The notes below the pieces were generated by a model. That model saw only the letters and a program-made list of their open reading frames with translations. It was not told where the DNA came from and did no database searches. The position numbers and the translations under genes were made by a program. A DNA stretch of 51,159 bases from Lachnospiraceae bacterium. GTDB lineage: Bacteria; Bacillota; Clostridia; Lachnospirales; Lachnospiraceae. Of the stretch, positions 44,115 to 50,536 are shown in pieces (the stretch's first letter is position 1; every line of letters begins with the position of its first letter). The stretch lies in the NCBI GenBank assembly GCA_016290905.1, contig JAEEVO010000012.1, positions 1 to 51,159 of the forward strand, in the 5' to 3' direction.

Positions 44115-44405
44115 TAACTGAACCAAAGGCACAGTTTAAATTTTTTCAAGGAAAAACGCCCGGACGCATCCGAGCGAATTCCCTCTTTGCGTATCGGGGA
44201 TACGCGAATCCCTTCAATGCTCCGGCGAAACGCCGTATATCTCGAGCACTGAAAATCTTTATTCATTACCATTAAACATTTTTAATAGAAAACCTGTTTA
44301 TTATCAATTATTTTGTTTTCAATGTACATTAATTTTTGAATTTATACATTTATCATCTTAACATATTCAAAATTTTTATTCAATAATAAAATTACCATCT
44401 GACCT

Positions 44406-44638
44406 GTTATTTTACAGGGGGTCAACTGCAAGACTCCGGACGAGATCTCAATATTTACGTTTCCATTGTTTCCGTTGTTTCCATATATTTTCTATATAAT
44501 AGATATGTACACACTCCCAATAACTCTGCACAAGTCATCAGCAACATCAGCAACATCGGCAACATCGACAACCGTTGCAATGATTCTTGCATTTAAAATC
44601 TCGGACGGGGGATTGCAGTTGACCCCCTGTAAAATAAC
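44406..44638. repeat. inverted repeat with 26-bp perfect arms
   Basis: Arms 44406-44431 and 44613-44638 are exact reverse complements, starting GTTATTTTACAGGGGG. Similarity continues outside (ACCATCT..CC) and, more weakly, inside (CGAGAT). It spans 233 bases and encloses a TATAAT box (44495-44500). It may be a MITE-like relic or a large RNA hairpin. Confidence 0.65.
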
Positions 44639-44695
44639 GGGGAAGATGGTACAGAGAAATCTCTGTTGTAAGAGGAAAGATAACGACACCAGACC

Positions 44696-44725
44696 AGGCA
44701 AGCCTCTCTGACTTGCCCGTTTTTT
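44696..44725 (+). terminator. plus-strand terminator
   Basis: GGCAAG/CTTGCC with a 9-base loop is followed by TTTTTT on the plus strand. It has no plus-strand gene before it, which suggests that a short transcript from the inverted-repeat region ends here. Confidence 0.6.
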
Positions 44726-44738
44726 ACTTTCAAAAACT

Positions 44739-46259
44739 CTATTTTAGAGTTGTATGAATCGTCGTAGTAACTTCCCAATACCCACCACGTGTTCTACTAC
44801 CGTGCCGAATAATTTGTCCGTCTTCACGAAGTTGTTTAATATGCCTTTCTACGGTACGTTGCGATACAGACAATTGCTTTGCTATTTCTGATGATAGAAC
44901 TTTACTATCGGCACTGATTAAATTCATTATGGATGCTTTCAGATCTGAATCTTCCACCGATTTTTCACTGAACTGTTCTCCGACATTCCCGACATCATTT
45001 CCGACATTTCCGACATCATTTCCGACTTTTGCCGACGCATTACCGACAGATGTCATTGGCTTACGATATAAATTTACCCTGAACATTTCCGGCATTTCAA
45101 TAAATTCCGGATCAGGTAATCCATATTCCTTTGCAGCATTTCGTATACGCTTAAATCCTGTTCCCCATGCTTCAATCAGTCCTATCTGGCTAAAAACATT
45201 GGCGATTGCACGATTTCTCAACTTAGAGTGACCCTGCATTGCTTCTTCAAATGTAAGTCCATTATAAAAACCACCTGGTGATGTTATTTCCAGCCGATCA
45301 TCAAAAACAGCCACTTGTACACAGGATTCGTCGGTCATGTTGCGATGACAGTGGGCATTCACAATCATCTCCCTGATGGCCTCTATTGGCAGTTCATAAT
45401 CTTCTTTCCTTATCAAGCCTTCTATCTTTGCTCCCAGTCTTATGTTCCTTAGAACAAAATCTATTGAATCTTCAATCTGAGAATAAAGAGGTCCTTTAAA
45501 CTCTCGCTTATCCAAAAAAACTACTCTATCATTTCCCTTAAACACTGCACACTGCGTTTTTGAAAATTGATAATAATCGGATGTCAACAAAACAAATGCA
45601 TTTGATGCCAGGTACCCTTCATTTGTCTTTTTAATGATTTTCCAATCTTCAAGATTTGTTCTTGTTACTGCAGGCAGTGCCTTTGTAAGTACTTTTCGTT
45701 CCTGCATATCTTTACGATATCTGTTCATGTCCCGGCACAGTTTCTTAATAGCAGTCTCTTTAACTTCATAGCCTACACAGATCAGTTCATCCCAAGAAAT
45801 TTTTGCTCCTTCCATCTCCAGTTCTTTTATTTTGTCCAAAGATGCAAGTCGTGTAGTACCGGCAACACGTATATATGTACCTTGCTCCATGCCTTTTAAT
45901 TTCAGATAGTAAGGTCTCTTTGGTTCCGGAGGCACAGTCACCACTATAATATTTTTCCCTTCAACCGTACAAGGTTCAATTTCCGGAACAATCTGCGGTT
46001 CGATAGAATCAGATATGGTATTAGCAATTCTATCCATAATCTGAAACAAAATTGACTCGTCTATTCCTACTATCTCCCTGGTTTCATCAACTATCCCAAA
46101 GAAGATTTTCCCGCCCTGAGAATTGGCAAAAGCTACTATCGTCTTTGCATATTTCTCTGAATTCTTGGGGAGCATCTCTTTGAATTCAACATTTTTCGAT
46201 TCACCACGGATAATTTCTTCAACCATGGTCTCAACATCTGATTTTACAACTCCTCTCAA
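44739..46259 (-). CDS. AlbA-type/HATPase ATP-binding protein with C-terminal winged helix
   Basis: A 506-residue protein of the transcription-regulator group often called ATP-binding or Schlafen-like AlbA_2 proteins. The N-terminal AlbA_2 domain (about 12-130) has ESKNVEFKE and ANSQGGKIFFGI. The HATPase_c_4-like region (about 290-400) has AIREMIVNAHCHRN and EAWGTGFKRI. A C-terminal helix-turn-helix (about 445-500; LSVSQRTVERHIKQLREDG) follows. Between them is a VGN-rich tandem repeat (about 405-425). It is the third gene of the minus-strand operon beginning with the XRE regulator. Roles in phage defence or gene control have been proposed for relatives. Confidence 0.8.
   Translation of the reverse strand: MRGVVKSDVETMVEEIIRGESKNVEFKEMLPKNSEKYAKTIVAFANSQGGKIFFGIVDETREIVGIDESILFQIMDRIANTISDSIEPQIVPEIEPCTVEGKNIIVVTVPPEPKRPYYLKLKGMEQGTYIRVAGTTRLASLDKIKELEMEGAKISWDELICVGYEVKETAIKKLCRDMNRYRKDMQERKVLTKALPAVTRTNLEDWKIIKKTNEGYLASNAFVLLTSDYYQFSKTQCAVFKGNDRVVFLDKREFKGPLYSQIEDSIDFVLRNIRLGAKIEGLIRKEDYELPIEAIREMIVNAHCHRNMTDESCVQVAVFDDRLEITSPGGFYNGLTFEEAMQGHSKLRNRAIANVFSQIGLIEAWGTGFKRIRNAAKEYGLPDPEFIEMPEMFRVNLYRKPMTSVGNASAKVGNDVGNVGNDVGNVGEQFSEKSVEDSDLKASIMNLISADSKVLSSEIAKQLSVSQRTVERHIKQLREDGQIIRHGSRTRGGYWEVTTTIHTTLK
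44980..45048 (-). repeat. in-gene minisatellite (VGN repeats)
   Basis: Short direct units of the type GTCGGAAAT(GAT) encode VGN and VGND repeated four or five times in the linker before the winged helix. Length change by slippage would stay in frame. Confidence 0.65.
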
Positions 46260-46317
46260 TGTTCACGTCCCCCTTAAAATATTCTAATCCCCTATTATAA
46301 CTTTCAGGATATCTTGA

Positions 46318-46509
46318 TTAATGTTCGTTTTTCTTTAATTCTTCATTAAGCTCTCTTAAACGCTTTTCCAAAGCTTCTTTCTCCTTCTTTTTATCATCAA
46401 CAGAAGGTTTCCATATCAAAGCATCCGGAAATGTCCACTCCCAATCAAGGTACTCTATCAGTAGAGCTGCCCTTTCTTCTTTCGAAGCATTCTCCATTCT
46501 GTTACGCAC
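46318..46509 (-). CDS. small protein of unknown function
   Basis: A 63-residue charged protein: short N-terminus, aromatic centre (EYLDWEWTFPDALIW) and a C-terminal coiled coil (KKEKEALEKRLRELNEELKK). I do not recognise the family. The start is a GTG at 46509 just after GCAGGAAA; an ATG four codons on (46497) is an alternative. It lies 36 bases after the XRE regulator gene and 58 bases before the AlbA-type gene, apparently in one operon. A partner or antitoxin-like role is possible but there is no proof. Confidence 0.55.
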   Translation of the reverse strand: MRNRMENASKEERAALLIEYLDWEWTFPDALIWKPSVDDKKKEKEALEKRLRELNEELKKNEH

Positions 46510-46545
46510 ACTTTCCTGCTTCTCATACCACTTTTTAATATAATA

Positions 46546-46950
46546 CTACATCGTACTACGGGTGCGTTCCTCCTTGAACATCATATAAATTTCACCATCT
46601 TTCTCAACTAATGACAAGCCGTGCTTCTCCTCAAGCTCAAAAAGAGCATACATAGAGCCGTCATAAGTCGTAAGCACAGGATCCGTCAATGCTAAAGTAG
46701 ATACCCCTAATACACCGGCAATCTCTTTCAGTCGGGATGTTTTTGGCTTACGCTGTCCGTTCTCGTATTTTTGAAGCATATCTTGAGAAATCCCAACACT
46801 CTTAGCAAGGTCTACAAGCTTAATTTTCTTGCTTTCTCTTATCTTGCGGATACGATGACCTATCCTTTCAGCAGAATCTTCGTCATTAAAGTCCGCCATA
46901 TCACTTCCAAAAGTATTATCCATTATTATTATATCATCATTCATGAGCAT
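46546..46950 (-). CDS. XRE-family transcriptional repressor
   Basis: A 134-residue phage-type regulator. An acidic N-terminal tail is followed by a Cro/CI helix-turn-helix (about 30-85; IRESKKIKLVDLAKSVGISQDMLQKYENGQRKPKTSRL) and a short C-terminal part (GLSLVEKDGEIYMMF). AGGA lies six bases before the ATG. It is transcribed away from the excisionase/integrase genes, and operators fill the gap between them. It probably represses the integration genes and itself. Confidence 0.85.
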   Translation of the reverse strand: MLMNDDIIIMDNTFGSDMADFNDEDSAERIGHRIRKIRESKKIKLVDLAKSVGISQDMLQKYENGQRKPKTSRLKEIAGVLGVSTLALTDPVLTTYDGSMYALFELEEKHGLSLVEKDGEIYMMFKEERTRSTM

Positions 46951-46979
46951 TTATTTTCCTTTTTTGATTGATTTATTGT

Positions 46980-47007
46980 GTTTACAGCAGTATCTACTGC
47001 TGTAAAC
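46980..47007. promoter_or_regulatory. 28-bp dyad at the repressor transcription start
   Basis: Arms GTTTACAGCAGTA (46980-46992) and TACTGCTGTAAAC (46995-47007) are perfect, with a 2-base centre. The dyad begins three bases downstream of the repressor -10 box and covers the expected transcript start, an ideal autorepression site. Confidence 0.7.
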
Positions 47008-47009
47008 AT

Positions 47010-47038
47010 ATTATAACACACTTTTTCATCTATGAGAA
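47010..47038 (-). promoter_or_regulatory. promoter of the XRE repressor operon
   Basis: On the minus strand TTCTCA (47033-47038), a 17-bp spacer and TATAAT (47010-47015). Confidence 0.6.
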
Positions 47039-47086
47039 CTAAAAAGATAAAAAAAGAACAAATTATTTTTAAAAAAGACTATTTTT

Positions 47087-47158
47087 GTTCTTGACAGAAC
47101 TTTAAAGATGTGATATAACCTTTTTAGAGTTTCAGAACATTATTGTTCTTTGTAGAAC
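47087..47158 (+). promoter_or_regulatory. excisionase/integrase promoter with paired operators
   Basis: A perfect TTGACA (47091-47096), 17-bp spacer and TATAAC (47114-47119). GTTCT-N4-AGAAC occurs twice, overlapping the -35 box (47087-47100) and downstream (47145-47158), with centres 58 bp apart. Another AGAAC (47134-47138) lies between. Paired operators that far apart suggest a looped or cooperative repressor. Confidence 0.65.
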
Positions 47159-47171
47159 TGAAAGGAGTATT

Positions 47172-47354
47172 ATGAACGATTTACTGAAAGATTATCCCGA
47201 AATTCTTGATGTAGCCATGGTGGCAAAGTTATTAAGGGTTACATCTAAAACTGTACGAAAGCATATTGACAAGGATGAGATTCCAGCTATCAAAGTAGGA
47301 AAGATTTACCGAATCCCCAAAAACTGGTTAAAAGACTATTTTAAAGACGAATAA
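47172..47354 (+). CDS. small helix-turn-helix (excisionase-like) protein
   Basis: A 60-residue HTH_17/MerR-like DNA-binding protein. LDVAMVAKLLRVTSKTVRKHIDKDEIPAIKVGKIYRIPKNWLKDYF is the classic fold of excisionases and of plasmid or phage control proteins. AAAGGAG precedes the ATG. It is the first gene after the operator-rich promoter and likely controls integrase activity or expression. Confidence 0.8.
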   Translation: MNDLLKDYPEILDVAMVAKLLRVTSKTVRKHIDKDEIPAIKVGKIYRIPKNWLKDYFKDE

Positions 47355-47376
47355 CGCATTAAGGAGTAAACACACT

Positions 47377-47676
47377 ATGAATACTGAAAATACCATTATT
47401 CCATCTAAACTCACATTACATAATGATCTTTGCAATATCAAGGCATTAGACGCGAATCTTAACAAAAATATTAGAAGGAATGTTGTAGCCGGTACACCTG
47501 TAATATATCAAGTTCCGGATTTAACACAAATTATGCACATAGGTCGCGACAAGGCTTACGCCCTTATGCGTTCAAAGGCTTTTCCTTCTATCAAAATTGG
47601 CAGTACCTATATCGTAACCAAGGACAAGCTTGAAGAATGGCTTAATTCCGTTAGCGGAAAGGATTTTAAGCTATAG
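47377..47676 (+). CDS. excisionase-like helix-turn-helix protein
   Basis: A 99-residue protein with a C-terminal HTH_17 domain (about 45-95; YQVPDLTQIMHIGRDKAYALMRSKAFPSIKIGSTYIVTKDKLEEWL), as in ICE and phage excisionases encoded just before integrase. The N-terminal 40 residues are unassigned. It starts 22 bases after the previous gene and ends 34 bases before the integrase, in one operon. Confidence 0.8.
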   Translation: MNTENTIIPSKLTLHNDLCNIKALDANLNKNIRRNVVAGTPVIYQVPDLTQIMHIGRDKAYALMRSKAFPSIKIGSTYIVTKDKLEEWLNSVSGKDFKL

Positions 47677-47710
47677 AAAATATAATGTAAAAAAACAAAG
47701 GAGGTTAACC

Positions 47711-49018
47711 TTGAGTAACAACGAAGCTATCGATAACGTTTTAAAAAACAAATCAAAACGTACAAAGGCAAAAAACGGTGATGGTTGTTGGATGAAAGTA
47801 AAAAATGGGTATAAATACAAAAAACAGTATGGTTTTAAAGCTGATGGTAAACCCTTAATTCTTGTCACAACCGGGAAGACCGAAAAAGAATGCCGGACTA
47901 AAATGGAAAAACGCATAGCGGATATAAAACAGAACACTATGACTTCGGATACCTGTGCTAAATTCACTTTAGCAGAACTCTGTTATAAACATCTTGATGT
48001 TCATCTGTCTGAAATCGAAAGGCTTAAACCTAATTCAGCAGATCGACGAGAAGGTACTATCCGTAATCAGGTGGAAAACTACCCGATTGGCTCACTCCAA
48101 GTTTCGTCAATATCATCCTGGGACATTGACAAACATATAGAAGGGCTAATATCCGTTAAGAAGTTGTCCATATCCAGCATTGAAAAAGCATACAATGTTA
48201 TAAATTCCGCCTTCAAGTGGGCCATTTCGCAGCAAATGCTCTCTTATAACCCCTGCGTCGCTGTTCACGATAAGCTGACAAATCGTTTCAGCAAACTAAG
48301 ATTAAAAAAATCAGTAAACAAAGAAATCATAGTTTTGTCAGATGACGAAATCTGCTTATTCAAGTCTGAGTCTAAAAAACTGTGTAATAACGGCAAGCCT
48401 AAATATAGAGTTGGTGCAGCCAGCAGGCTATTGTTAGAAACTGGAATTCGTGTCGGAGAGCTTTGTGCTCTTATATGGTCAGATTGGGATAGAGATTCAC
48501 ATACACTTTCTATCACCAAAACACGTTTTACCGCTATAGACCGTAATGCCACCGATGGACGCAAATACAAGACACGGGAAGGCGAAGTAAAGAATTGTCA
48601 CTGGCGTGAAATAGGACTCAGCAAGGAGGCTGAAGAGATTCTTAATGAATTATATCGATCTTCTCCTGATCCCTCTCCTACTGGTCATATAATATTAAAC
48701 CGTGCGTATAAACCAACCAACCCTTCAAAATTCATCGAATGCCTAAATAGAATTTTCAAGGGTGCTAACATTTTGGACGATTATGGAAATCCTATTTACC
48801 TTCTATCTGAGGAGGATATATCCGGAGCTCATATTTTCCGTCGAACATGTGCTACCAATATGCATAATAACGGAATATCAACCCTGGATATAGCTGCATA
48901 TCTTGGAGATACGGAAGAAACTATAATAAAGCACTATATTTCAACCAAAGAAAAAATCAGAGTAGGAAACAGGACCAAAAACATTGTCCCTTTTCCTACT
49001 CCCAAAATAAAAGATTGA
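47711..49018 (+). CDS. tyrosine recombinase / integrase
   Basis: A 435-residue phage-type integrase. The N-terminal arm-binding region (about 25-75; GYKYKKQYGFKADGKP) is followed by a SAM-like core-binding domain (about 105-195) and the catalytic domain. The first Arg is in ETGIRVGELCALIW, the HxxR box is HIFRR, and the nucleophile Tyr is in IIKHYISTKEK. The start is a TTG at 47711, six bases after AAAGGAGG; the frame upstream overlaps the excisionase gene. It reads towards a tRNA-Gln fragment 89 bases away, its likely attachment site. Confidence 0.93.
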   Translation: MSNNEAIDNVLKNKSKRTKAKNGDGCWMKVKNGYKYKKQYGFKADGKPLILVTTGKTEKECRTKMEKRIADIKQNTMTSDTCAKFTLAELCYKHLDVHLSEIERLKPNSADRREGTIRNQVENYPIGSLQVSSISSWDIDKHIEGLISVKKLSISSIEKAYNVINSAFKWAISQQMLSYNPCVAVHDKLTNRFSKLRLKKSVNKEIIVLSDDEICLFKSESKKLCNNGKPKYRVGAASRLLLETGIRVGELCALIWSDWDRDSHTLSITKTRFTAIDRNATDGRKYKTREGEVKNCHWREIGLSKEAEEILNELYRSSPDPSPTGHIILNRAYKPTNPSKFIECLNRIFKGANILDDYGNPIYLLSEEDISGAHIFRRTCATNMHNNGISTLDIAAYLGDTEETIIKHYISTKEKIRVGNRTKNIVPFPTPKIKD

Positions 49019-49024
49019 ATTAAT

Positions 49025-49045
49025 TGTACCTGTTATTGTACCTAA
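49025..49045. repeat. direct repeats after integrase
   Basis: ATTGTACCT occurs twice with a 3-base gap. Such short direct repeats next to an att site are often arm-type binding sites for integrase or excisionase. Confidence 0.4.
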
Positions 49046-49106
49046 TCAAAACTGATAAGCGCTAGATGCCGATAATAACTGAATTCTTACGTAAAGGGTA
49101 TAAGCA

Positions 49107-49148
49107 CTCTGACTCCGTCATCTGTAGGTTCGAATCCTGCTATCCCTG
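49107..49148 (+). other. candidate att site: 3' half of tRNA-Gln(CTG)
   Basis: The sequence reads as a tRNA from the anticodon loop onward: loop CTCTGAC (anticodon CTG), 3' stem TCCGT, variable CATCT, T-arm GTAGG-TTCGAAT-CCTGC, acceptor TATCCCT and G. The bases before it (AAGCA) do not pair with TCCGT, so the 5' half is absent and it is not a working tRNA. A partial tRNA beginning exactly in the anticodon loop beside a tyrosine integrase is the usual look of an attachment core. Confidence 0.7.
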
Positions 49149-49160
49149 TTCTTGCATGGA

Positions 49161-49189
49161 GACTTCGGTATTAATACTGGAGTCTTTTC
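49161..49189 (+). terminator. terminator after the tRNA fragment
   Basis: GACTTCGGTAT pairs with ATACTGGAGTC (11 pairs, two G-U) and is followed by a T-rich tract. It probably once ended the tRNA-Gln transcript. Confidence 0.75.
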
Positions 49190-49343
49190 TTTATGCCCAG
49201 AAGTGTCTATTTTGCTTGATTTTTCGGCTTTTGCTATCAGTCTACTATTACAATATGAACTCTAAAAACAACAATATTCTGTTTTTACCCTCAAATCTGT
49301 AATCTCTGCTTTTTGCGATAGTATTCGATTTTTAGCGGATGTA

Positions 49344-49405
49344 ATTGTAACAAAATCTCAATTTTGTTACAATAGCATTTTTGTTCCATCCGATACAATT
49401 GTAAC
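49344..49405. promoter_or_regulatory. ATTGTAAC repeats upstream of the initiator gene
   Basis: ATTGTAACAAAAT (49344-49356) and its exact inverse (49361-49373) form a 13-bp-armed dyad with a 4-base centre. A third ATTGTAAC lies at 49398-49405. The cluster is 88-149 bases before the initiator gene and is a likely operator or part of the replication control region. The rest of the 49190-49492 gap is AT-rich with nothing else seen. Confidence 0.6.
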
Positions 49406-49492
49406 CATATACATATTATAAGTCAAGAACTATTCTATACTAATAACGTCATATCTTGGTTAAACAAGTTCTATTATTAACGGAGGCATTTC

Positions 49493-50479
49493 ATGGCAAT
49501 CTTAAAAAATAAAACCCAGGGAAATTTTACTCAGATAAGCAATAAGATATTTAACGATCCTACTATTTCCATGAAAGACAAGGGAATATATTGTACCTTA
49601 TGCAGTCGTCAGGACGGATGGGAATTTTCCGTAGAAGGCCTTGCAACTTTATGTTCTGATGGCAAGGACAGCATCCGTAATTCGATTTACAACTTAGAGA
49701 AGCATGGCTACATAACCCGTACAAAAAAACGAGATGGAAACGGGAAATTTACTTCTATTATTGAAATCCATATAGAAGCTGTCACCGCAAAGGATGTACC
49801 GTCACGGGAAACCCGCCACGGTGAATCCGTCACGGATAGTCCGTCACGAGATGACCGTAGCGGATCTGCCGTGACAGATAAGCCGTCGCAAAATAATAAT
49901 ATAAATAATAATAAAAACACCAATAATGAATATGCTATATCTATCAACCAATCTGAGATGTATCCTGCAGACGGAGAGATTGATGCCTATAGAAGAATCA
50001 TAGCCCAAAACATTGAATTGGACAGCCTTAAAGAACTGGTCAAGAATGAACCTGGGAATAAAACTGAAACAGTGCAAAACATATATGATACCTTATGTGA
50101 CGTAGTATGTTTTCCAAGGGAAACCGTTCGCATACGTAACATAGAGTATCCCTGGGACTTAGTTAGAAGCCGCCTACTTAAGCTAAAAAAGGATAGCATA
50201 GTATCGGTATTAAGCCGTCTGTCCAATCGGTATTATGCAAAATCGAACAAATATGGTTTCCTAATATCAACATTATTTACGGAAAGCCTGACAAGTTCGA
50301 TAAATTCACAACCCGAAACATCATCTGACAACCCAGAGGAGCTTAAGTCTATAGATGAATGTTCTACTAAGACCGGTACTCCCATACCACCTAAGAAAAA
50401 CAAATTTGATTATTCACAGCGTTGCTATAGTGACGAAGAAATGAAAGCCTTTGAAATGAAAAAACTAGGGATCGGCTAA
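49493..50479 (+). CDS. replication initiator-like winged-helix protein
   Basis: A 328-residue protein whose N-terminal 95 residues form a phage/plasmid replisome-organiser type winged helix (FNDPTISMKDKGIYCTLCSRQDGWEFSVEGLATLC...SIRNSIYNLEKHGYITRTKKR). A low-complexity linker (about 100-145, Ser/Arg/Asp then poly-Asn) is encoded by seven 14-bp DNA repeats and an AT-rich tract. The C-terminal part is unassigned, ending in CYSDEEMKAFEMKKLGIG, like the tails of DnaD-type loaders. GGAGG lies six bases before the ATG. A gene for replication of an integrative element or phage is the best reading. Confidence 0.75.
   Translation: MAILKNKTQGNFTQISNKIFNDPTISMKDKGIYCTLCSRQDGWEFSVEGLATLCSDGKDSIRNSIYNLEKHGYITRTKKRDGNGKFTSIIEIHIEAVTAKDVPSRETRHGESVTDSPSRDDRSGSAVTDKPSQNNNINNNKNTNNEYAISINQSEMYPADGEIDAYRRIIAQNIELDSLKELVKNEPGNKTETVQNIYDTLCDVVCFPRETVRIRNIEYPWDLVRSRLLKLKKDSIVSVLSRLSNRYYAKSNKYGFLISTLFTESLTSSINSQPETSSDNPEELKSIDECSTKTGTPIPPKKNKFDYSQRCYSDEEMKAFEMKKLGIG
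49799..49935 (+). other. candidate replication origin: seven 14-bp iterons plus AT-rich tract
   Basis: Units begin with CCG at 49799, 49813, 49827, 49841, 49855, 49869 and 49883, exactly 14 bp apart; the fullest form is CCGTCACGGATA. Because 14 is not a multiple of three, the protein is not repetitive, so the DNA itself is what is kept. From 49887 about 30 bases are nearly pure A/T. Iterons followed by an AT-rich unwinding tract inside the initiator gene is the layout of lambda-like origins. Confidence 0.75.
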
Positions 50480-50536
50480 TTTCATACAAACAATATTTAC
50501 CTAATACATAATTTTGTATACAGGAAGGATAACGAT

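Larger units (their letters stand above)
44115..44738. other. non-coding region with hairpins and inverted repeats
   Basis: No convincing gene. The part 44150-44250 packs three short perfect hairpins: CGGA/TCCG, GCGTATC/GATACGC and CGGCG/CGCCG. Positions 44260-44400 are plain AT-rich sequence. Then comes a long inverted repeat (44406-44638). Inside it are short tandem units: TTTCC[AG]TTG near 44460 and CAGCAACAT-like near 44535. The small frames 44466-44711 (plus) and 44492-44701 (minus) are made of repeat sequence. Confidence 0.55.

Noticed and set aside
44069-44272. 67-residue minus-strand frame after the toxin stub
   Set aside because: Translated from the cluster of short hairpins; no convincing ribosome site. 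Kept only as a note on structured DNA.
44466-44711. 81-residue plus-strand and 69-residue minus-strand frames inside the inverted repeat
   Set aside because: Made of tandem repeat units and repeat arms; no ribosome site fits either.
47087-47158. LexA (SOS) boxes in the integrase promoter
   Set aside because: The Bacillota LexA box is GAAC-N4-GTTC; here the half-sites are arranged as GTTCT-N4-AGAAC, or GAAC-N6-GTTC, so the match fails.
49066-49302. 78-residue plus-strand frame over the att region
   Set aside because: Reads through the tRNA fragment and its terminator; no ribosome site.
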